Source: Opisthocomus hoazin (Eukaryota > Chordata > Aves > Opisthocomiformes > Opisthocomidae). From it: a DNA stretch of 64,000 bases. The notes beneath the pieces are model-generated. The model was given only the letters and a program-made list of their open reading frames with translations. It was not told the DNA's origin and searched no databases. Of the stretch, positions 1 through 13,619 are shown piece by piece. Where the stretch lies: assembly GCF_030867145.1 (NCBI RefSeq), contig NC_134442.1, forward strand, positions 7,207,001 through 7,271,000. Direction: 5' to 3'. Position 1 is the stretch's first letter. Every line of letters begins with the position of its first letter. A program made the translations under genes and the position numbers.

Positions 1-360
1 ATTCATCCCCCTCGACTTCCTTGGCTCCTCACTTTCTCTGCCCTTGTCTCCTCCCAATCAAGGGACCTAGCCCCGCCTACTAGTCCCCCTTGCTCCCAGG
101 TCTGTCACATCTGGGAACAGATTGGGTCTTTCAGGGGCTGTTAGCTAGGTCATCTTGGCCTTGCGTGGCATTACTGCAGTGGTTTCCTGGCTACAGCTGT
201 CCCTGCCAGAGTCCTCTCCCCAGAATGACCCCGGCTCTTCCTTCAGATATTGCTGAAGTCTGGCCACCTCTCACACCATTCCCCCTTAACTTCTGGTGAC
301 ATCTGGCTCATCCTCATGGCACTGTAACTCCTGCCAGCTTTCTTTCATCTTTCCATTTAG
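1..360. other. P module: 3' flank of acrosin A, no gene seen
   Basis: This non-coding flank is repeated nearly base for base at 15246-15605 and 36509-36867. Positions about 200-300 contain a roughly 95-bp segment that also occurs inverted in the Q module (14555-14660). No splice-bounded ORF or RNA gene is visible; the short ORFs are not conserved in any meaningful way beyond the DNA identity of the duplication. Confidence 0.6.
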
Positions 361-463
361 TGCAGCCTGCTGTAGGTGACCCTGCTTCGGCGGGGGGGTT
401 GGACTAGATGACCCACAGAGGTCCCTTCCAACCCCTACTATTCTGTGATTCTGTGATTCTGTG
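361..463 (+). mobile_element. CR1 LINE 3' tail
   Basis: The sequence has the typical avian CR1 3' end: a GGTTGGACTAGATGACC-type core, a CCCTTCCAACCCCTAC segment and a terminal run of three ATTCTGTG units. It is only about 100 bp, a 5'-truncated insertion. The paralogous site near 36867 and those beside acrosin B and D lack it cleanly, so it inserted after the duplicates separated. No target-site duplication is evident, as is usual for CR1. Confidence 0.88.
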
Positions 464-746
464 AAAGGCTTCAACCAGGTCCTAATCATCATCCCCAGAG
501 TTGTCTGCATGTCACATCATTATTTTGCATCCTCTTTCTAGCCTCAATGTGCCAGTCTTCTTCATGCCATGGTGGCTCTGAGCACGCTCCTGTCTGACCA
601 GCCATGGTGTCAGCCCTGCTGAGCGACTCTTGCCCTTTGTGCCCTCCTTGACTGCCTGCAGCCTCATTTTGCCGGGCGTGGAAATCCTTGCCTTGCGCAC
701 GAGAGTGAATTGGACTCAGGCACGGTTAACTGTGAAACCTGGCAAC

Positions 747-752
747 TTTATT
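747..752 (-). promoter_or_regulatory. Ancestral acrosin poly(A) signal (copy A)
   Basis: AATAAA reads on the minus strand downstream of the acrosin stop codon. The equivalent signal lies only about 165 bp past the stop in copy B (10966-10971), but here the solo LTR separates the two. Equivalent sites are 15992-15997 (C), 26677-26682 (D) and 37153-37158 (F). Confidence 0.55.
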
Positions 753-794
753 CCAAGAACTAGGTCAGCTTCAGCATTTGTGTGCACTGGGAAG

Positions 795-1198
795 TGTTGC
801 GGAGGAAGAACCGGACTCGACACGATGATCAATGTGATCACGTACAAGCCGTTTATTAGCCTCAGATAGCTCACTTTTATATTCCCCACTACATACGCGG
901 CGATCCCCCATTGGTGATAATCAATTTAACTCACATAGTAACTCGATTATGATTGGTGTGCGTCACTAGCTCACGCGCACTGCTCGTGGCCTTCTTGCAG
1001 GCGGCAAGTTCCTCTTCGGCATCTGGGAGTTGTTTGTCTCTGCATTCTTACTTCCTCATTCCAACCGCAGTTTGTCCTCTGGATGCCCTTGCGGCCTTAT
1101 GCTAAGGCTCTGCGGCCTTAGGCTAAGGCTTCATGGCCTTCTAGAGAAATGCTGGATTGCTCACATGTCCCCAGTCCTTTAACGCTTCATCCTCCACA
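795..1198 (-). mobile_element. Solo LTR (alpha/beta-retrovirus-like), beside acrosin A
   Basis: This 404-bp LTR runs on the minus strand from TGTGGAGG to GCAACA, with near-inverted ends. It has a TATAAAA box (875-881) and AATAAA (852-857). It is flanked by GGGAAG (789-794) and GGGAGG (1199-1204), a 6-bp target-site duplication with one mismatch. The empty site is visible beside acrosin B near 11005. The 6-bp TSD and U3-R-U5 order fit class II avian elements; the exact family is not determined. It lies in the same orientation as acrosin. Confidence 0.85.
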
Positions 1199-1326
1199 GG
1201 GAGGAGAGCGGGCAGCACAGAGCAGGCCTTTGATGCCGAGGCTGCCTTTGGAGCAGCAGGCATTGCCCCAGAAGGAAATCATCATGGTCCAGTGCAGCCT
1301 GCGCTGGTTCCTGTTGATCCTGCTCC

Positions 1327-3425
<2,099 letters not shown>

Positions 3426-3934
3426 CTGTAAGCAGAAACTGATGAATGTCCTGCTCGGTGGCTTGCTGCTGTTCAGGCTGCAGGTCAGCCCCCTTCCCCC
3501 CCACCAGGCGCTGCATGGACAGCAGGGCCGCGGAACCCTGTGGGGCATGCGTCCATCTACCCCTGTTTGTGCTTGAGCCCCGTAGGCGAGTTGTGCCAGC
3601 GGCCTGGCTGCTGGCAAGGAACTGAGGCTCCCACATGGCGTTTGGGAAGCTTTGGTGTGGCACAGATGGAGCACGCTCCACGCTGGCTCTGTCATTGCCA
3701 ACGGACGGGGTGGGGGTGGCGCTTGGTCATTCTCGAGTGTTTAGTTTTCTAAGGTATTTTGTTTTATAATATGTTGCATGTAGATTACTGTATGTAGAGT
3801 ATGCATTGCTCTGTACAGTACGTATTGTGTAGTTTTTATTGTTTTGCAGCCATTGTGGGTATTGTGGGTATGGTAGGTATGGGACTGCGCTATACAGTTT
3901 ATTATTGTCTGTATTATATTGTACCCCGAACGGG
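3426..3934. other. Intron 1 remnant, deletion scar and 5' flank of TOPORS-like copy A
   Basis: The scar is at 3661/3662. A 41-bp segment at 3688-3728 matches, inverted and with one mismatch, the intron start beside the candidate exon at 7646-7816. Next comes an AT-rich stretch ending in TTGTTTTGCAG near 3849, a plausible splice acceptor for the following ORF. Confidence 0.5.
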
Positions 3935-4345
3935 ATGGACCTTTTCCAGAACCACCCAATGCTCCTGCAGACCATGCAGCCCTGGGTCAAGCAGGAGCTG
4001 GAGCAGATCTTTGACAACAGGGGGTTGGAGGCAGCCATGGTGGAAGACACCATCATGGCCATGTTGACCAAGATGCCCCCGACCCCGCTGCCTCCTGAGG
4101 AGGGTCTCTGCCTCCCCCGGCAGCCCTGCGAGATCCGGCACGGACGAGCTCCTCGGCACCTCATGCGCCGCTGTTGGTGGGCACCTGGCAGCTGCCCCGC
4201 TGCTCCCGCTGCCATCCCCACGGAGCAAGAAGAGCCCCAGGAGGAGCCTGGGGAGGCTGTGCCCAGGCCCTCCACTACCAGCTGGGGCAGGGAACGCCCC
4301 CGGGGGGCCACGGCCACCCCCAAAGAGGAGCACCAGCAGCTCTGA
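3935..4345 (+). CDS. TOPORS-like PWI-type domain ORF, copy A (no RING)
   Basis: A 136-codon ORF beginning in the context GGGATGG. Residues about 3-45 have the pattern F-x-N-x-P, then MQPWVKQELEQIF, then an acidic VEDTIMAML helix. This is the pattern I recognise from the PWI-like segment that follows the RING in the E3 ubiquitin/SUMO ligase TOPORS. The C-terminal half is Pro/Glu/Arg-rich and low-complexity. No RING cysteines are present, so it is a truncated relative, possibly the last exon of a longer gene: a TTTTGCAG acceptor lies about 85 bp upstream and the frame stays open back to there. AATAAA follows at 4480-4485. It is divergent from acrosin. TOPORS kinship is by motif only; function is unknown. 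Confidence 0.5.
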   Translation: MDLFQNHPMLLQTMQPWVKQELEQIFDNRGLEAAMVEDTIMAMLTKMPPTPLPPEEGLCLPRQPCEIRHGRAPRHLMRRCWWAPGSCPAAPAAIPTEQEEPQEEPGEAVPRPSTTSWGRERPRGATATPKEEHQQL

Positions 4346-4995
4346 GGACTCTCCAGCCAACAAGAGGCCAGCACCACACCAGGGACCCTGGAGGGGCCCT
4401 CGCCAGACGGCCGAACCAGGACTGGGCCACCAGCTGCAGCACACGCTGGCCCTCAAGGGCTCCCAGATCCCATTAGCCAAATAAAAGAATCGCATGCAAA
4501 TGACAGAAAAAGTCTCAGTGTTACCAACAGCGCAGATGGCTTTGCTGTCCTCACCCTTTTTAGCTTTTCTTTTACAGGGAGGGGTGGGATGTGAACGCTG
4601 AGGGGTCCTTCTGCGCGTGCCAGGCACTATTTTGCTGTTCTCCCCCAAGGCAAGTGCTGCCCAGCTCCAGGCCTGCAGCTCTGCACTGGTCCCGGGGCAG
4701 ATGTCTCCAGCCCGGGGGTCTCCAGGGCCAGCCCGTGCCCCATCGCTCAGCACCCCACGCCTGTCCCCCTCTTCCCGCACCCTCTGCCCCCACGTCTCGG
4801 GGCGCTGCTCCCCGACCAGCCTGCACTGCTGGGCGCAGCCTCGCGACGGTGGCACCCAAAACCCTGCTCCTGCACAGAGTCACGACGTGGTGCTGCTCTC
4901 TGCACCAGCCCAGGGTCGCACCCTGCCCCAGCAGAGCCCCAACAAGTGCAGCCAGGGGAAGCGCAGAGTCCTGGCCCTGGGGAGGTCACTACCAA
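4346..4995. other. 3' UTR of TOPORS-like copy A and GC-rich spacer
   Basis: A poly(A) signal AATAAA lies at 4480-4485 on the plus strand, followed by T-rich sequence. From about 4600 to 4990 the DNA is GC-rich with overlapping ORFs in several frames and no splice-bounded exon I can support. Confidence 0.5.
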
Positions 4996-5842
4996 TAGAG
5001 CTTTGGATCCTAAAAAGATGCTTTCTGCTCTGAAAGTGAGGGTTTAAACCCTAACAAGGGAACGGTGTGCCCTAAGAAAGTCTATGGCTAATAAAAGACA
5101 GCTTTGGACCCCAAAAAATGAGGATTTCCGCCCTGCAAATAAGGCTCTGGGATCTAAAATGGATGGAGAGTGTCTACAAATGACGCTTTGGGCCCTGCAA
5201 AGGAGGGGAACCTCTTGGTCCCTCTGTTGCCCCATAAAACGAAACACTCCAGTGCAGGCCTAGAGCTGTGAGAGGGGTTTGGCCCTAGAAGTGAGACTTT
5301 GGACTCTCCAAAAAAGAGTTTGGGCCTGAAGCATGGGGCGTTGGGATGTGAAAATAAGGCTTTGGAAATGAAAATGAGATGCTGAACCCTCAAATCAGGA
5401 CTTTTGCCCTCACATGATGTTTTGGTGCCAAAAGCTAGGGCTCTGTATGCTAAAAACAGGTCTTTGGAGCCTCCAAATGAGGCTTCGGTCATTAAACAAG
5501 TGAGGCTTTGTACCCAAAATGAGCAGTTTGGATGCTAAAATGAGGCTTTGGACCCTCCAGCTTGCCGACTGGATCCTCTAAATTAGGCTATGGATCCAGA
5601 TAATGAGGCTTTGGTGCCATGAAAGGAGACTTTAGACCCTACAAATAAGGCTTTGGACTCTAAAAAGGAGCCCTTTGACACTCAGATCAGACTTTGGGCC
5701 TTCAAGAGAATGCTTTGGTCCCTTAAAAGGAGTCTGTGAATTGTAAAAGCGAAGCTTGCAACTTATCAATGAGGGTTTGACCCTGCAAAGGAGGGTTTGG
5801 ACCCTAAAAAAAGGCTTTGTGCCCTCCAGATGGTGCTATCAC
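4996..5842. repeat. 21-bp minisatellite, array 1 (block 1)
   Basis: About 40 degenerate units approximate GAGGCTTTGGACCCTAAAAAT. Unit boundaries are clear at 5520-5690, where successive units keep a 21-bp step. Each unit has a 3-5 bp T cluster and a 3-5 bp A cluster separated by about 6 bp of GC-richer sequence. That spacing is the layout reported for the chicken W XhoI/EcoRI repeats and the CNM/PO41 families; kinship is inference. Because 21 is a multiple of three, the minus strand reads as a 7-residue repeat for long stretches. Confidence 0.85.
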
Positions 5843-6718
5843 CATCGACCTCTTGTAGGACAGAAAGAGGTCTTGTGAGGCAGCAGTTGCGTCCCACTGC
5901 GCAGGCTTTGAGCCAGCCCTGGGGACTCAGCTGACCAGCAGGTTGTCACTGGAGGACACTGGGGCTGCAAGGGTACGCATTTCCCAGCCATCACTTAGCT
6001 GCAGGGAGATCTGCTTTGACGGCCCCAGGCCAGAAGGACACGCACTGCACAGGCGGGCATTCCCAGAGGCGTCTCTTGGACTTGCCAGGGCAGGAATCAC
6101 CGAGGGCAGAGGACAACAGCCCAAGAGCAGGGAAGTGCTGGCCTGTTTTTCAAGCCAAGGCGGCAAATTCACCTGCAGGGGCTCTCCTGAGCAGCGGCAC
6201 AAGTGCCAGCTGGCTGAAAGCATGCACAGCTCGCTCAAGGGCTGGGCTGAGTGCTTCGTGCCCCACTAACGCAGGGCAAAAACAAAGCGTGCTCACCTCG
6301 CCTGAACGAGCGGCTGCAGAGCTGTCACTCCCCGGGTCCAGGCGGGATCTCCACGTGTGCCCTGGGACACCCACGGGTGCGTACGCTGGAGCCGCACACT
6401 TCCCATGCCTGGTGACGGAGGGCTCCACGCACGCCGGAGGAGCTGGAGAGCAGCAAGGCAGACGCTCAGTGCCCTCAGCACCAGGGCCGAGCCCTGCTCT
6501 CGCAGCAGGACGGGGCAGAGCCATCTCCCCGTTCCCCTGGGCAGCTGTCCCCAGCGCTCCACAGGCAAACTGCCAGGGCGGTGTGTTAGGGGTTGGAAGG
6601 GACCTCTGTGGGTCATCGCGTGGGCAGCGGTGTGCAGAGCAACGGCGGGCTGAGGGCAGCCGAGGCGGGAGAGCAGCCTTGCGCTCAGTGGGACCAGGCT
6701 GCTCTCTGCTCTGCCACC
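5843..6718. other. R module unique segment (block 1)
   Basis: An 0.88-kb non-repetitive, GC-rich stretch between the two minisatellite arrays, also present at 21821-22696, 42243-43118 and 54717-55592 and deleted from block 3. It has overlapping ORFs of 100-240 codons on both strands and a donor-like CAG|GTGAAT on the minus strand near 6175, but no recognisable domain. About 30 bp near 6587-6616 resemble the CR1 tail in reverse orientation. I see no supportable gene. Confidence 0.5.
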
Positions 6719-7597
6719 AAAGCTAAGACTTTGGAAAGTCAAAATGATGCTTTGGATGCTAGAAATATAGCTCTGGAGCCTAAAAAGAGGCTTTCTGCCT
6801 CCAAAATGAGAGTTAGGACCCTCAAAATGGAACTGTGGGCCCTAAAAGAAGGTTGTGAGTGATAAAAGACAGGTTTGGATCCCATAAACGAGGGCTTCAG
6901 CCCTGAAAATGGGGCTCTGGGCACTCCAAAGGATAGGCTAGATGCTACAAGGGACGCTTTAGACCCTGAAAAGGAGGGGAACGACTTGGTTCCTCCATGG
7001 CCTCCAGAAATGGAGATTTCGTCCCAAATAGAGGGCTCTGGGCACTTCCAGTGGAGGCTTTCAGGTGTAAAAGAGGGCTTGGGACCCTTCAAAGTAGAGT
7101 TTAGACCCGCCAAAGGATGGCTTGGGGCTTAAGAATGCAACATTGGGCCCTGAAAATGGGGCTTTGGAAATTACATTGAGGCATTGAACCCTGAACTTCT
7201 GATGGTTTTAAGCCCTGAAGTGATGCTTTGGGTTTGAAAATCAGGGCTTTGTACTGTTGAAATGGGATTTTAGACCCTCAGAATGAAGCTTGGGACATCA
7301 AACAAACAAGGCTTCTAAGTCTAAAGGAGCAGTTTTGATTCTACATGGAGGCTTTGGCTCCTGAAAAGCAGGGTTTTGAAGATAAAGATGAGGGTTGAGA
7401 CCTCAAATGGAGACTTTGGACCCTATAAACAATGCTTTGGACTCTGAAAAGGAGGCTCTGCACCTTCAAAATGATGCTATGAGCCCTGGGTTTGGAACTT
7501 AGAAATGAGGGTTTGTACCCTAAAAAGGAGGCTTTGGGTCCTAAAAAGAAGGCATTAAAACCTACAATAAAAGTTTGGACACTAAAGATGAGTCCTG
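6719..7597. repeat. 21-bp minisatellite, array 2 (block 1)
   Basis: The same degenerate 21-bp family as array 1, about 40 units, with long stretches open on the minus strand as a 7-residue repeat rich in S, F and K. Two more units stand alone at 9363-9412. Unit-to-unit divergence is high while block-to-block identity is high, so the array is older than the duplications. Confidence 0.83.
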
Positions 7598-7645
7598 GAG
7601 ACCAAGCGCCACCCCCACCCCGTCCCTTGGCAATGACAGACTCAC

Positions 7646-7816
7646 AGCTGAGGATGGTGGCCCTCTTGCAGGGGCGGGCGCTGGCGGCGGCGGGGCAGAG
7701 AGCGGTGCAGAGGAGGTGCAGGCGGCCTCGCTGTCGCAGCCCTCGTGGAGGCAAGGGCAGGTCTGGCCCCGTCTCAGCAGGGCGGGCAGCATCAGGAAGG
7801 AGATGATGTGCAGGAG
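7646..7816 (-). CDS. Candidate 57-codon exon of an unknown minus-strand gene (block 1)
   Basis: A 171-bp segment is bounded on the minus strand by CCATCCCCACAG and AGCT|GTGAGT, both good splice sites, and is fully open in phase 0. It encodes a hydrophobic start (LLHIISFLTLPALL in the other blocks; T becomes M here), then a Cys cluster (C-x-CLHEGC-x5-C) and a Pro/Ala-rich tail. I do not recognise the family; a small secreted or GPI-anchored protein would fit but is speculation. The CCAAT-box VNTR begins about 490 bp upstream. Copies: 23623-23793, 31690-31860, 44045-44215, 63018-63188. Confidence 0.3.
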
Positions 7817-8303
7817 CTGTGGGGATGGGGGAGAGCATCAGCCCTGGGACGCCCCTGCTCCGGGGGGCAGACCCCAGCCCCACATCCCCCCCGTCCTCGC
7901 CACCTCAGGGCAGACACTGGACGGCAGCCACGTCCTGCCCCTCCTCACCACCCTGCAGGCTGCTGCGGGGTCGCTGGGGCTGCGCGGAGGGGATGTGGGG
8001 GAGCCGATGGCCCCAGGGCAAGCATCACCCCCACCCAGCCTTGTCCACCCCACCGCCACCCCGGCGGCCTCAGCATCATGGAGACGGGGGGTTCCAGAAC
8101 ACGGGGACAGCTGGGGGGTGCAGAGGAGACAGAGAGGAGCGCTGCAAGGGGGGAGGAGGGGCCCTGGGCCTGGTCCAGGGGCTGCTCGGCCTCGGGGAAG
8201 GCCCCACAGGAGCCATGGTGAAGCTGGGCCTGGCTGCAATCGGGGCCCGCCTCCTTCCCATGTAGTCTTGGCCGGCAGAGGTCGGGAGGGCTGTCAGTCT
8301 CCT
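7817..8303. other. GC-rich region between candidate exon and VNTR (block 1)
   Basis: Possible further minus-strand exon pieces are visible: ACCATGGCTCC, a strong start context, near 8215, and CCTGCAG|GG near 7960. The long plus-strand ORF through here reads the GC-rich opposite strand and has no domain. No firm gene model. Confidence 0.3.
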
Positions 8304-8847
8304 CCCCTGAGGTGCTGCTGCCTCTGATTGGCCCCCTTGTGGTCAGGCTGCTGGGTTACAGTGCCTGCCCTTCACCTGAGGGAATGACCTGCCATTGGCT
8401 GCCAGGGCTGTCACTCTGCCCAGATGCAATGCCCACCCGCCCCTGAGGTGCTGCTGCCTCTGATTGGACCCCAGGTGGTCAGGCTGCTGGGCTGCAGTGC
8501 CTGCCCTTCACCTGAAGTGATGACCTGCCATTGGCTGACAGTGCTGTCACTCTGCCCAGATGCAGTGCCCACCCTCCCCTGAGGTGACGCTGCCTCTGAT
8601 TGGCCCCCTTGTGGTCAGGCTGCTGGGTTACAGTGCCTGCCCTTCACCTGAGGGAATGACCTGCCATTGGCTGCCAGGGCTGTCACTCTGCCCAGATGCA
8701 ATGCCCACCCGCCCCTGAGGTGCTGCTGCCTCTGATTGGACCCCAGGTGGTCAGGCTGCTGGGCTGCAGTGCCTGCCCTTCACCTGAAGTGATGACCTGC
8801 CATTGGCTGACAGTGCTGTCACTCTGCCCAGATGCAGTGCCCACCCT
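8304..8847. repeat. 136-bp CCAAT-box VNTR, 4 units (block 1)
   Basis: Four units start at 8304, 8440, 8576 and 8712. Each is a dimer of two related monomers of about 68 bp ending in CCTGAGG. Every monomer carries one CCAAT box on the minus strand (GGGGCCAATCAGAG in one, GCAGCCAATGGCAGG in the other), so the array has about eight, plus one more at about 8870. The regular spacing and single orientation could form an NF-Y-binding promoter array for the minus-strand candidate gene. That is inference. Confidence 0.8.
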
Positions 8848-10379
8848 CCCCTGAGGTGCTGCTCTCCGCTATTGGCTGCCTGAGGGGCCGCTCTCCCCTC
8901 CGCCGGTGCCTGCCCTGCTCCCGGGCGATGTGGTGATGAACTCCACAGGGTGGGCTGGGTGCTCGCGGTGACCCTGTGGGCACGGCAGAGCAGGGAGCTT
9001 CGGCTGGGGAGGGAGCGGCAGCCATCGCCCCGTCCAACCGCCCGCCCTGCAGGGCTGGCCCGGCCTGACAGCAGAGCATGGAGGGCACTGCCCAAAGGGC
9101 TCCTGGGCACGGACAGGCCGGGGGCACCGACCGCCTCTCAGGCAGCCTGTCCCAGCGCCCGGCCGCCCTCTCGGTGCAGAAACGGATCCTTGAGCCCAGC
9201 TGAACCTGCCCTGACGCAGCTCTGGGCCGTTCCCACGCATCCTGTCCCTGGACCCCAGCAGCAGAGCTCAGCACCTCCCTCTCACGTCCCCTCCTGGGGA
9301 AGCTGTGGAGAGCGGTGAAGTGGGACAGGGAAATACGCGGCTGTGGGCAAGGACAGACAGGTTGGGGCCCCAAAAATGAGGATTTGGGCCCTGAAAATGA
9401 GGCTTTGCAGGTGAGGACTCTGGACTGAGGCACAGGGAACCTTCCCCCGGCTCAGGGCAAGGCTGCGCCAGCCCAGAGCACGCAGGAGGTGGCCACCTCT
9501 GCACCGCGGCACGAGTGGCGACTCGCTGGCTTGGCAGGGCGCGGGGCCTTTCCATGCCCGGGGGTGTCTGGGCAGGCTGCCTAAAGCGTCTCCCCTCCTC
9601 CTCCCCTCCAGGTCTCTGTGCTCCAGCGGGGCAGCTGGGGCTCTGCTGTAAGGACACCCGGGGTCAGCATGCGCTGTGCTGCCTTGGGCTGCTGGGAAGG
9701 GATGGCATTGGGATGCTCCCCGGGCAACCCTGCTTCCCCCGGGGGCTGCCATTTCCCATTTTCCCACCCAGCTGCCAGGCAGCCATGCTGCTGTCGGAGG
9801 GGCAGGCTCTGCTCCAGGCCCCGGCTGAGGTGAGGCTGACACTGCCCTACCAAAGCCCTCCTGCTACACAGCTGTGGGATTCTGGGAGAAGGTGAGCACA
9901 CAGGGTGTGTGCAAAGCAGTAACATTTGAGCACCTGCTTCTTGTCAGCATCCACACCTTCCCGAGCTCACACTCCTTCTGTCTCCTCCTCTGGTGATATT
10001 TCCACATTTCTTCTCTCAGTCTAGGTTTCTCCTGGAGAAGAGAGGTTGTACAATATGTTGGAAATACCTGTGGTCGTGCCACCCCTACACAAAGAAAAAC
10101 TTTTTCTTCACTATTCAGGAGCTTAGCCCAGACGTATCAAGCACATTACCCAGGACTAGGAGCCAGGAGATTCCAGAAGCTGAGTTTCAGCTCTAGAGAA
10201 GAGTTGTTTTGTGATCTGGGATGACCCCACCTTCCTCCATCACTTTCTCTGTTGGCCAAATGACCAGTGAAACGCCGGCCTGCCTGAGGTGAAGCTGAAG
10301 GACTTGTTTCTCTTGGTAAGGGCTTGGGCTGGCAGAAGTCACTCTGTGCCTGCCAAACAAGTCCCTTTTGGGAACTCAC
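8848..10379. other. R module distal part (block 1)
   Basis: GC-rich DNA to about 9890, then more balanced sequence to 10379. Two isolated 21-bp units lie at 9363-9412. On the plus strand, 9772-9829 has an acceptor (TTTTCCCACCCAG) and a donor (GAG|GTGAGG) and could be a 58-bp exon. No family is recognised, so no gene is called. The end joins acrosin intron 3 at a TCCCTTTTGGG microhomology. Confidence 0.4.
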
Positions 10380-10538
10380 CTCTTGCAGTCGTGGAACCCC
10401 AGCCACTGACGTAGCAGCTTCTCAGCTGCGACACTCTCAGCCAGGCGTCGGGCACACAGGCAAGCTGCACGTAGTAGCCGCACTGGACAGGCTGGTCCAA
10501 TTCCAGCAAGGCAATGTCGTTCCTGTTCGTGATGTTGT
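10380..10538 (-). pseudogene. ACR: Acrosin exon 3 fragment upstream of copy B
   Basis: 159 bp match the 3' part of acrosin exon 3 with its donor, including the segment around the catalytic-Asp region. They stop at GATGTTGT and run straight into P-module sequence (CCCCAGAATGACC). It is the relic of a further acrosin copy of the E/G type, most of which was deleted. An identical junction exists at 26249/26250. Confidence 0.85.
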
Positions 10539-11135
10539 CCCCAGAATGACCCCAGCTCTTCCTTCAGATATTGCTGAAGTCTGGCCACCTCTCACACCAT
10601 TCCCCCTTAACTTCTGGTGACATCTGGCTCTTCCTCATGGCACTGTAACTCCTGCCAGCTTTCTTTCATATTTCCAATTAGCAGATGCTTCAACCAGGTC
10701 CTAATCATCATCCCCAGAGTTGTCTGCACGCCACATCATTATTTTGCGTCCTCTTTCTAGCCTCAATGTGCCAGTCTTCTTCATGCCATGGTGGCTCTGA
10801 GCACGCTCCTGTCTGACCAGGCATGGTGTCAGCCCTGCTGAGCGACTCTTGCCCTTTGTGCCCTCCTTGACTGCCTGCAGCCTCATTTTGCCGGGCATGG
10901 AAATGCTTGCCTTGCGCACGAGAGTGAATTGGACTCAGGCACGGTTAACTGTGAAACCTGGCAACTTTATTCCAAGAACTAGGTCAGCTTCAGCATTTGT
11001 GTGCACGGGGAGGAGAGCGGGCAGCACAGAGCAGGCCTTTGATGCTGAGGCTGCCTTTGGAGCAGCAGGCATTGCCCCAGAAGGAAATCATCATGGTCCA
11101 GTACAGCCTGCGCTGGTTCCTGTTGATCCTGCTCC
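10539..11135. other. P module without CR1 and LTR; 3' UTR of acrosin B
   Basis: Equivalent to 218-1326 but lacking the CR1 tail and solo LTR, so it shows both empty sites. The acrosin poly(A) signal AATAAA is at 10966-10971 on the minus strand, 165 bp past the stop codon. No gene otherwise. Confidence 0.7.

Positions 11136-13619
<2,484 letters not shown>

Noticed and set aside
3914-4855. 313-codon minus-strand ORF opposite the TOPORS-like ORF
   Set aside because: Leucine- and glycine-rich antisense of a GC-rich coding region, no domain. It is 274 codons in copy C because of a point change, and it runs through the plus-strand poly(A) signal.
4996-5842. Interstitial telomeric repeat or CRISPR array
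   Set aside because: CCCTAA occurs within many units but the period is 21 bp, not 6, and units are degenerate head-to-tail copies without spacers; the context is a vertebrate genome.
5943-6269. Cysteine-containing ORFs on both strands of the unique R segment as a secreted protein gene
   Set aside because: No signal peptide, no splice-bounded exon pair and no recognisable cysteine spacing; both strands look equally ORF-like because of GC content.
7575-8327. 250-codon plus-strand ORF in the R module
   Set aside because: Low-complexity Gly/Pro/Arg translation of GC-rich DNA, overlapping the splice-bounded minus-strand exon, starting inside a minisatellite unit and with no recognisable domain.
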